This document shows, in pieces, positions 14,980 to 20,280 of a stretch of DNA of 20,280 nucleotides. Made by a program: the position numbers and the translations under genes. Source of the stretch: Vermiphilus sp. (lineage in GTDB: Bacteria; Ratteibacteria; UBA8468; B48-G9; JAFGKM01); assembly GCA_020722825.1 (NCBI GenBank), contig DYKC01000006.1, positions 1-20,280 of the forward strand, read 5' to 3'. Numbering within the stretch: the stretch's first letter is position 1; the number at the start of each line of letters is the position of its first letter. Under the pieces are notes generated by a model. The model searched no databases. It saw only the letters and a list, made by a program, of their open reading frames with translations, and was not told the DNA's origin.

Positions 14980-15018
14980 ACCTCTCACTTTTCAGTCGTA
15001 TCAGGTAGAGTGAGAGGT
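14980..15018 (+). promoter_or_regulatory. CGTATCAGG hairpin before rplQ (copy 3)
   Basis: ACCTCTCACT (14980-14989) pairs perfectly with AGTGAGAGGT (15009-15018), a 10-bp stem around a 19-base loop. The loop and right arm include CGTATCAGGTAGAGTGAG (14997-15014), identical to copy 1. AAAGAGG directly follows and is the rplQ Shine-Dalgarno sequence. This is the strongest and most regular copy. Confidence 0.65.
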
Positions 15019-15032
15019 AAAGAGGTTGCAAA

Positions 15033-15383
15033 ATGAGGCATAGAGTAAAGGTTAGAAAACTTGGCAGGAATAGATCCCATAGAAAGGCATTGACAAAAAA
15101 TATGGCTATTAGTTTTTTCCACCACAAAGAGATAAAAACCACTGAAGCAAAGGCTAAAGAATTGCAAGTGGTTGTTGAAAAGATAATAACTCTCGGAAAG
15201 AAAGGGGACCTGGCAAGTTACCGCCGAATAAACTCAATCTTGAATCATTCGGCGAGTATGAAAAGAATAAAGGAAATTTCAGAACAATACAGGGATAGAA
15301 ACGGCGGATATACCCGTATAATAAAGTTGCCTCCGCGCACCGGAGACAATGCCAGTATGGCTATACTTAAACTGGTGCAATAG
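15033..15383 (+). CDS. rplQ: 50S ribosomal protein L17
   Basis: L17 lies near the exit tunnel. The 116-residue protein begins MRHRVKVRKLGRNRSHRKAL (RKLGR and SHRKAL are diagnostic) and has the KEIKTTEAKAKELQ segment and, at the end, RNGGYTRIIKLPPRTGDNASMAILKLV (core GGYTRIIKLPPRTGDNA). It is normally the last gene of the alpha operon. Here it is followed after 44 bases by an rpoZ-like gene, with a small AGGAC/GTCCT hairpin (15382-15386 with 15406-15410) in the gap. Confidence 0.95.
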   Translation: MRHRVKVRKLGRNRSHRKALTKNMAISFFHHKEIKTTEAKAKELQVVVEKIITLGKKGDLASYRRINSILNHSASMKRIKEISEQYRDRNGGYTRIIKLPPRTGDNASMAILKLVQ

Positions 15384-15427
15384 GACTGTTTTTCTTCAGC
15401 AGGCTGTCCTCTGGGGAAAGAGATAAA

Positions 15428-15613
15428 ATGAGTAGAAATCTCAAGTTACTGGACAGATTTGACAGGGGGAAAAATATCTATGAATTGATAAGTAGGCTTT
15501 CAGAAAGAGCCCATGCAATAATGAGCGGAAAAATGACTTCATCTGAAACGAGAAAATCCGATCCTGTGCAGATTGCAATGGAAGAGTATTTGAAAGAGGA
15601 AGAAAAAGAATAA
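15428..15613 (+). CDS. rpoZ: RNA polymerase omega subunit-like protein
   Basis: The 61-residue protein has the omega core: NIYELISRLSERAHAIMSG (about residues 16-34) parallels YxLVxVxxRRAREM of known omegas, and DPVQIAMEEYLKEE (about 45-58) parallels VxxALEEIxxG. Omega wraps the beta-prime C-terminus and aids RNA polymerase assembly. The N-terminal LLDRFDRGKN replaces the common LLxKxxN. Its TAA shares a base with the next ATG (15613). I infer omega from pattern only; the similarity is short, and other small helical proteins could look alike. Confidence 0.75.
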   Translation: MSRNLKLLDRFDRGKNIYELISRLSERAHAIMSGKMTSSETRKSDPVQIAMEEYLKEEEKE

Positions 15614-16713
15614 TGAAGGATTTTATAAAATTACTGGGTTTGATGAAAGAAATTGATGCTTCCGATCTGCATATAAAGTTCGGAAGGAAGCCAATATTTC
15701 GCGTGAAAAAGGAACTGAAGATTTTTGAGGATTGGGAGGGGACCTTTGAGGCTGAAGATATTGAAGCAATTCTCAACAGGATTATGAGTGCGGGACAACT
15801 GGAAGTTTTTAAAAGAGAAAAAGAAGCGGATTTTGCTTTTGATACCCCTGAAGTAGGCAGATACAGGGTTAATGCTTTTAAACAAAGAGGTAAGACAGGA
15901 TTGGTTTTCAGGAGGATAAAGGATACAATACCCACCTTTAAGGAATTAAATCTTCCGGAAGTTCTTGCGAAGGTTGCTCTTTATCCCGACGGGCTTGTTC
16001 TCGTTACAGGTCCTACCGGATGTGGCAAATCAACAACCCTTGCTACGATGATACAACATATCAACAGAGAAAAAGAAAAACACATTGTAACAATAGAGGA
16101 CCCAATAGAATATTTGTACGAAGACAATAAATCAGTTATTGATCAAAGGGAAGTCGGGATAGATACTCACTCTTTTAGTACGGCTCTGAAACACGTTCTG
16201 AGAGAGGACCCTGACATAATTTTAATCGGTGAATTGAGAGATGCTGATACGTTCCAGGCGGCTATCAATGCCTGTGAAACAGGACACCTTGTTTTTGCAA
16301 CCCTGCATACTGTTGATACTCTTTCAACCATTGCGAGAATGCTTGACTTTTTTCCTACGACGCAGCATGAACAAATACGCAAAATTATTTCATACCATTT
16401 AAGAGCATCGGTCTGTCAGAAACTTGTTCCGAGGAAAGGCAAGTCCGGCGTTGTTCCTGTTTGTGAAATAATGCTGGTTACGCCTATTATATCAAAACTT
16501 ATTCAGGAAAATAAAATGAATAAGATTTATTCTGCAATGTCGTCTGATTCAGAGGGGGGGATGCAAACTTTCAACCAGCACCTCGTAGAACTTATACAGA
16601 ACGGTACAATTGAACCTGAAACAGGATTTTCTGTATCCCCTTCTCCTTATACCCTTGAGATGAATCTCAGAGGGGTATACCTGGATGAAGAAACAAAAAT
16701 TATCGGCGAATGA
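15613..16713 (+). CDS. PilT-like type IV pilus retraction ATPase
   Basis: This hexameric secretion-type ATPase of the PilT/PilU group would power pilus retraction in the cytoplasm at the pilus base. The N-terminal domain carries ASDLHI (16-21). Walker A GPTGCGKST is at 133-141, the Asp box IEDPIEY at 161-167, Walker B IILIGELRD at 202-210 and the His box HLVFATLH at 225-232; QKLVPRK follows at 269-275. AIRNLI-type arginines and the GMQTF motif (316-320) match PilT. The Walker A cysteine at 139 replaces the usual serine. No other pilus genes are in the window, so the pilus system itself is not shown. Length 366 is normal. It could be PilT or PilU. Confidence 0.88.
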   Translation: MKDFIKLLGLMKEIDASDLHIKFGRKPIFRVKKELKIFEDWEGTFEAEDIEAILNRIMSAGQLEVFKREKEADFAFDTPEVGRYRVNAFKQRGKTGLVFRRIKDTIPTFKELNLPEVLAKVALYPDGLVLVTGPTGCGKSTTLATMIQHINREKEKHIVTIEDPIEYLYEDNKSVIDQREVGIDTHSFSTALKHVLREDPDIILIGELRDADTFQAAINACETGHLVFATLHTVDTLSTIARMLDFFPTTQHEQIRKIISYHLRASVCQKLVPRKGKSGVVPVCEIMLVTPIISKLIQENKMNKIYSAMSSDSEGGMQTFNQHLVELIQNGTIEPETGFSVSPSPYTLEMNLRGVYLDEETKIIGE

Positions 16714-17420
16714 AAAAGGGAACCCCTGACTTTACTACAGCAACAACAATCATTTCTTTAGTGATTCTCCTGTCTCTGTTAGCCTCTTTTGCTCCCGAAA
16801 AATTTACCGCAATATCTTCAGATACCGCGTTTTCTTTCATCTGGAGTATTTTCACTCCCACCCTTATCCTCTTTATACTGCTTTATTACGTTTTTATAAG
16901 ATTCCGTTTATATATTCTATCTCTGTTGCAAAAGCCATCCGTTTCGCTATTCAGAGGTTTTTACATCTATATGCTGTTTTTGCCCGGGCTTTTTTTAATT
17001 ACAATGTTATCTTTTACGTTTTTCAAAATTCTCGGATTTAATCCTATTCCACAGCAGGTTATGTATTTATATTTTGAAACAGATTCTTTTTATCTGCTGT
17101 CACTCCTTTTCTTCTTAAGTTGCATAGTGGCACCATTTACCGAAGAGATTGTATTCAGAGGAGTGGTCTATCCTGCACTGAAAAAGAAGTTTCCAGTTCC
17201 GGCCTCAATGCTTTTGAGTTCTGCCATATTTGCCCTGATGCATAATGAGATTTTTGTGCTTCCAGGTCTTTTTGCATTTGGCATCCTGCTTACCTATCTA
17301 TTTGAAAAACATCAGAATCTGTGGTTACCTATAAGCGTACATTTTTTCAACAACCTTTTTGCAAACATCGCAGTTTTTGCTATTAAATATATGGATATAA
17401 TGAAGACACTGGAGGTATGA
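16710..17420 (+). CDS. CPBP family intramembrane metalloprotease (CAAX-like)
   Basis: The 236-residue protein is very hydrophobic with about six to seven membrane segments. It has the CPBP (Abi) motifs: EEIVFRG at 145-151 with the two glutamates, FALMHNE around His178, and HFFNN with His211 and Asn215. Bacterial members include proteases and factors with unclear substrates, so the target is unknown. The start overlaps the pilT-like stop by 4 bases (ATGA). It could process lipidated or small membrane proteins; this is inference. It ends three bases before the purD ATG. Confidence 0.85.
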   Translation: MKKGTPDFTTATTIISLVILLSLLASFAPEKFTAISSDTAFSFIWSIFTPTLILFILLYYVFIRFRLYILSLLQKPSVSLFRGFYIYMLFLPGLFLITMLSFTFFKILGFNPIPQQVMYLYFETDSFYLLSLLFFLSCIVAPFTEEIVFRGVVYPALKKKFPVPASMLLSSAIFALMHNEIFVLPGLFAFGILLTYLFEKHQNLWLPISVHFFNNLFANIAVFAIKYMDIMKTLEV

Positions 17421-17423
17421 TTG

Positions 17424-18689
17424 ATGAAAATACTGGTACTCGGAAGCGGAGGAAGGGAACATGCAATAGTATGGAAGATGAAGAAGGACAACGGCAGAGA
17501 CAGGGTTTTCGCCCTGCCGGGCAATGGTGGAATTTCAGAGGATGCGGAGTGTTTGACTGACGGCTTCAGTGACCCGGAGGAAGTAGCCCGGATTGCCTCA
17601 CATCTGAATATTGACCTGACGGTTGTCGGTCCGGAAGTTCCTCTCTCTGAAGGGATAACGGACCTTTTCAACCGTAAAGGTCTGAAAATTTTCGGACCGT
17701 GCAGAAAAGGTTCTGCACTGGAATCCTCAAAACTTTTTGCAAAGGAATTTATGAAAAAGTACGGGATTCCCACTGCCGACTTTATTGCAGTTAACAGTAT
17801 TGAAGAAGCAGTCAGTGTTCTTGAGAAAAGAGAATTTCCTTGCGTGATTAAATATGATGGGCTTGCGGCAGGCAAGGGCGTTCAGGTTTCGGAGGATATG
17901 AAGCAGGCAAAGGAATTCCTGTGCAAAATATACGATTATAACATCTTCGGAAGCGAGAACCGGACGGTTGTAATAGAAGACTGTCTTAAGGGAACAGAGA
18001 TGTCTTACTTAGTCTTCACGGATACGGAAGGTTTTGTTCCTATGGTTCCGGCAAAAGACTACAAGAGGGTTTTTGATGGCGACATTGGTCCGAATACAGG
18101 CGGCATGGGATGTTATTCACCACCTCCTGTTTTCACGCCGGAGATTGAAAAGCACATAAAAGAAAGGGTGGTTGTCCCCACCTTGAAAGGACTCCAGAGA
18201 GAAAATATTGATTACAGAGGTGTTTTGTATTTCGGGTTTATGATAACTGAACAGGGTCCGTTTGTTTTAGAATATAATGTCAGGTTCGGGGACCCTGAGA
18301 CACAGGTAATTCTGCCGAGGATGGAAAGTAACCTTACAGAGATTATGGAGGCAGTTATAGAGCGGTCCCTGAATAAAGTGAAGATACGGTGGAGCGACAA
18401 AAAATCCGTTTGCGTTATCCTCGCATCTGGCGGATACCCCGGTGAGTATGAAAAGGGGAAGGAGATAAAGGGACTGAATGAGGCAGTAAAAAATGAGGAC
18501 GTGACGTTGTTTCATGCGGGTACGATAAAAAAAGAAGACGGAAGGTTTATGACGTCGGGCGGAAGGGTTCTTGGAATAACCACGGTTGACGGTAGTCTTA
18601 CAAAGGCGAGGGAGAAGGTTTACAGGGCTGCGGATATAATAGAGTTTGAAGGCAAACACTACAGGAAAGACATAGGAGATTTCCAATGA
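17424..18689 (+). CDS. purD: Phosphoribosylamine-glycine ligase (GAR synthetase)
   Basis: PurD joins glycine to phosphoribosylamine with ATP in purine synthesis. The protein has GSGGREHAI at 8-15, PGNGGI at 32-37, VVGPEVPLSEGI at 68-79, the ATP-grasp segments IKYDGLAAGKGVQV (142-155), the MVPAKDYKRVFDGDIGPNTGGMG region (core DGDIGPNTGGMG at 218-229), and EYNVRFGDPETQ (283-294). The length of 421 residues is standard. GGAGG (17411-17415) fits ATG 17424, and a TTG at 17421 is less likely. No other pur gene is adjacent, so it appears to be a solitary pur gene riding in the tail of a ribosomal operon. Confidence 0.96.
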   Translation: MKILVLGSGGREHAIVWKMKKDNGRDRVFALPGNGGISEDAECLTDGFSDPEEVARIASHLNIDLTVVGPEVPLSEGITDLFNRKGLKIFGPCRKGSALESSKLFAKEFMKKYGIPTADFIAVNSIEEAVSVLEKREFPCVIKYDGLAAGKGVQVSEDMKQAKEFLCKIYDYNIFGSENRTVVIEDCLKGTEMSYLVFTDTEGFVPMVPAKDYKRVFDGDIGPNTGGMGCYSPPPVFTPEIEKHIKERVVVPTLKGLQRENIDYRGVLYFGFMITEQGPFVLEYNVRFGDPETQVILPRMESNLTEIMEAVIERSLNKVKIRWSDKKSVCVILASGGYPGEYEKGKEIKGLNEAVKNEDVTLFHAGTIKKEDGRFMTSGGRVLGITTVDGSLTKAREKVYRAADIIEFEGKHYRKDIGDFQ

Positions 18690-18725
18690 GAAGTCAAGGA
18701 ATTTAAAAAAGGATTAGAGACAGAA

Positions 18726-18772
18726 AAATCTCCCTGTCTTTCCCTTTGTCAAAGGGGGAATTAGGGGGATTT
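18726..18772. repeat. Palindromic CCCCC/GGGGG repeat upstream of the oxidoreductase
   Basis: The arms 18726-18748 and 18750-18772 are imperfect reverse complements (18 of 23 positions), with one unpaired base at 18749. The right arm has the pattern CAAAGGGGGAATTAGGGGGATTT (in parts: CAAAGGGGGAA, TTAGGGGGATTT). It resembles a dispersed palindrome seen in many bacterial genomes (the AAATCCCCCTnAT form); I recall this by pattern and have not checked it. No T-run follows. The gene's GGGAGGAAG ribosome binding site (18773-18781) starts right after it. Confidence 0.7.
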
Positions 18773-18785
18773 GGGAGGAAGAAAA

Positions 18786-19880
18786 ATGTCTACTCTTAAT
18801 AAGATGAAGGCGGGTATTATAGGGGCAGGTGGGATTGCGGACTACCATATAAATGGATACATGAGTACAGGTGTTAGGGTTGATGCTATTGCGGATAAGG
18901 ATGTAAAGAGGGCTGAAGAAAAGGCGGAAAAATATGGCATTAAGAAGGTCTATTCTTCTTATACAGAAATGCTTGATAAAACCGAAGTTGAACTTGTAAG
19001 TGTGTGCGTTCCTAACAATCTTCACTGCGAAGTGGCGATTAAGGTATTGGATTCAGGCAGGAACGTTTTCTGCGAGAAGCCTCCGGCACTGAATGCTGAA
19101 GAAACAATGAAGATGGCATCTGCTGCAAAAAAAGCAGGTAAAACATTGATGTTTGACTTCAACAACCGTGCAAGGCCAGAGGCACAGGCACTTATGGAAT
19201 ATATAAAAAACGGTGATATCGGGCAGATAAATTCTGCACAATCTCTATGGATACGCAGATGCGGTATCCCTGGATTTGGGGGATGGTTCACACAGAAGGC
19301 ACTGTCCGGAGGAGGTCCGGTGATTGACCTTCTGCACATGATAGACCTCGCGCTCTATTTCATGGGATTTCCCGAACCCGAGTGGGTTCTTGCCGGAACA
19401 TTTGACGACTTTTCAGGCAATCCAGATTTCAAGGGTCCGTGGGGTATACCTGATGTTAAGGACGGCATTATGGATGTTGAGACCGCTTCGCACGCTTTTA
19501 TCAGGTTCAAGACCGGACAGGTTCTCTTTGCAAGGAACAGTTGGGCGGAAATGAATGAAAGGGAAGAGGTATCGGTAACCTTCCAGGGGAAAAAAGCCGG
19601 GGGTATGATAAGAAGATTATTCGGACGAGATGGTATAGACGATACCGCAATTGATGACTGCGAAATATACACTACGGAATACGGGAAACCCGTAAACAGG
19701 AAGATTGTAACTGAGCCTGATGAGAAAATGGGCAGGGAGAGGGCGGTAGTGAATTTTGTAAGGGCTGTTGCAGGAGAGGAAAAGCCATATTCAACACCGG
19801 AAGAGGCGGTAATCCTGATGAGGATAATAGATGCCATTTACAAATCTGCACTGACAGGGTCTCCTGTAAAGGTAGTCTAA
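18786..19880 (+). CDS. Gfo/Idh/MocA family oxidoreductase
   Basis: The 364-residue protein is an NAD(P)-dependent sugar or polyol dehydrogenase family member. The Rossmann motif GIIGAGGIADYH begins at 10, the conserved EKP is at 97-99, and the GGGPVIDLLHMID signature at 175-187 holds the expected Asp and His. The substrate cannot be told from the sequence. The start at ATG 18786 has GGGAGGAAG at 18773-18781; a TTG at 18771 would add five residues, reading through the Shine-Dalgarno sequence. No sugar transport or isomerase genes adjoin it. It is separated from purD by the palindromic repeat, so it may be a separate transcription unit. Confidence 0.92.
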   Translation: MSTLNKMKAGIIGAGGIADYHINGYMSTGVRVDAIADKDVKRAEEKAEKYGIKKVYSSYTEMLDKTEVELVSVCVPNNLHCEVAIKVLDSGRNVFCEKPPALNAEETMKMASAAKKAGKTLMFDFNNRARPEAQALMEYIKNGDIGQINSAQSLWIRRCGIPGFGGWFTQKALSGGGPVIDLLHMIDLALYFMGFPEPEWVLAGTFDDFSGNPDFKGPWGIPDVKDGIMDVETASHAFIRFKTGQVLFARNSWAEMNEREEVSVTFQGKKAGGMIRRLFGRDGIDDTAIDDCEIYTTEYGKPVNRKIVTEPDEKMGRERAVVNFVRAVAGEEKPYSTPEEAVILMRIIDAIYKSALTGSPVKVV

Positions 19881-20190
19881 ACTATTGAAGCCCAACTTCA
19901 CACCTTTTTGACACATAGAAATGCTGAAAGCATTGAAAATTCAGGGAGAAGCATCTTTTTTAATTTATTTTGTAGACTATAATTTGACAAACATAGATTA
20001 ATGTTATGTAATATGTAATATCTATTGACAAAATGGTAAAAATATAGTAGGCTAAAACGCATTTTACCCGCAGCGATTATAGCATAAGCCATTGATAGAC
20101 AACAAGTAAAAGCAATTTTCTTCTTTCAAGTTCTGGCTACCCCTTTTTACCACTTCTCTGTATTATACCTCAATAAGTATTTATCTGTAA
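19881..20190. other. AT-rich intergenic stretch with scattered signals
   Basis: About 310 bases without a convincing gene. AATGCT-gaa-AGCATT (19920-19934) is a 6-bp hairpin. TTGACA (19984-19989) is 17 bases from TGTAAT (20007-20012), a possible promoter; further TTGACA strings are at 19908-19913 and 20025-20030 but have poor -10 partners. The left arm of a terminal-repeat-like inverted repeat starts at 20050. Short reverse-strand open frames here match nothing I recognise. Confidence 0.4.
19886..19909 (+). terminator. Possible weak terminator after the oxidoreductase
   Basis: TGAAG (19886-19890) pairs with CTTCA (19896-19900) around a 5-base loop, followed after CACC by five T's (19905-19909). 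The stem is short, so efficiency would be low. No better structure follows the gene. Confidence 0.4.
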
Positions 20191-20232
20191 TGGAGTTATC
20201 TTACTTTAAGGCAGGGTAAAATGCGTCTAACC
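20050..20232. repeat. Inverted repeat pair, possible small mobile-element ends
   Basis: ACGCATTTTACCC (20057-20069) is perfectly reverse-complementary to GGGTAAAATGCGT (20214-20226). Similarity continues outward: GGCTAAAACGC (20050-20060) against GCGTCTAACC (20223-20232) with one gap. The arms enclose about 140 non-coding bases, like a MITE. No clear target duplication flanks it. The right arm lies within the istB-like frame. Confidence 0.5.
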
Positions 20233-20280
20233 AGCAACAAGAGCTTTCGGGAGTGGACAGAGGTCTTTGGAGATGCAGTA
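20191..20280 (+). pseudogene. istB: 5'-truncated IstB-like ATPase of an IS21 element (partial)
   Basis: From 20221 the frame reads MRLTSNKSFREWTEVFGDAV, which matches the IstB motif LTSNxxFxEWxExFGD found about two-thirds along the 250-residue IstB helper ATPase. The frame is open from 20191 (after TAA at 20188-20190), and GKM just before LTSN also looks IstB-like. Nothing upstream encodes the Walker A half, so the gene is 5'-truncated or disrupted; it continues beyond the window, so the 3' state is unknown. Confidence 0.65.

Noticed and set aside
15382..15410. AGGAC/GTCCT hairpin after rplQ as a terminator
   Set aside because: The T-run lies in the loop rather than after the stem, and the stem is only five pairs.
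15441..15935. 164-codon reverse-strand open frame over rpoZ and the pilT-like gene
   Set aside because: Antisense shadow with no homology pattern.
17312..17875. 187-codon reverse-strand open frame over purD and the CPBP gene end
   Set aside because: Antisense to well-supported genes; low-complexity Ser/Pro-rich composition and no motif.
19355..19837. 160-codon reverse-strand open frame over the oxidoreductase gene
   Set aside because: Antisense shadow of a gene with clear family motifs.
20025..20053. Second TTGACA (20025-20030) as a promoter
   Set aside because: The only -10 at 17 bases is TAGGCT, a poor match; TATAGT is only 12 bases away. No gene starts nearby.
19898..20092. 64-codon reverse-strand open frame in the right intergenic stretch
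   Set aside because: No recognisable motif; AT-rich composition; its only start is in the inverted-repeat neighbourhood.
1..20280. CRISPR arrays, tRNA or rRNA genes
   Set aside because: No regularly spaced repeats, no tRNA cloverleaf pattern and no rRNA-like stretch were seen.

Overview
The window is bacterial. It carries one long forward-strand S10-spc-alpha ribosomal protein superoperon (about 165-15383), preceded by the last codons of tuf and followed by a lineage-specific tail: an omega-like RNA polymerase subunit, a PilT-type ATPase, a CPBP membrane protease, purD and a Gfo/Idh/MocA oxidoreductase. All real genes are on the + strand, and most overlap or sit within a few bases of each other. 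The sequence is moderately AT-rich, starts are usually preceded by GGAG-type Shine-Dalgarno sequences, and two ribosomal genes (rplB, rpsN) use TTG. L24, S14, S4, L36 and adenylate kinase all keep cysteine zinc sites. rpmD (L30) is missing between rpsE and rplO. I cannot name a phylum from this alone; the mixture fits an uncultured or deeply branching Gram-negative-like lineage, which is inference only.

Layout. 1-49: tuf 3' end. 50-164: leader with an extended -10 promoter and an 11-bp inverted repeat across it. 165-5167: S10 block (rpsJ, rplC, rplD, rplW, rplB, rpsS, rplV, rpsC, rplP, rpmC, rpsQ). 5168-5349: the largest break inside the superoperon, holding a degenerate palindromic repeat. 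5350-12257: spc block (rplN, rplX, rplE, rpsN, rpsH, rplF, rplR, rpsE, rplO, secY, adk, map, infA, rpmJ). 12258-15383: alpha block (rpsM, rpsK, rpsD, rpoA, rplQ), in which three of the five genes have a related hairpin leader. 15428-17420: rpoZ-like gene, pilT-like gene and CPBP protease gene with overlapping stop/start codons. 17424-18689: purD. 18690-18785: a gap with a 47-base CCCCC/GGGGG palindromic repeat. 18786-19880: oxidoreductase. 19881-20280: AT-rich, mostly non-coding; it ends in a 5'-truncated istB (IS21 helper ATPase) fragment that runs off the edge, and a 13-bp perfect inverted repeat reaches into that fragment.

How it works together. The core makes 24 ribosomal proteins, initiation factor 1, the SecY translocon, methionine aminopeptidase, adenylate kinase and the RNA polymerase alpha subunit. 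The omega-like gene directly after rplQ would put two RNA polymerase assembly subunits in one transcription unit. The best candidate for something undescribed is the set of hairpins containing CGTATCAGG directly in front of rpsM, rpoA and rplQ. Their 3' arms abut the ribosome binding site, which suggests a translational control element or a domesticated repeat.
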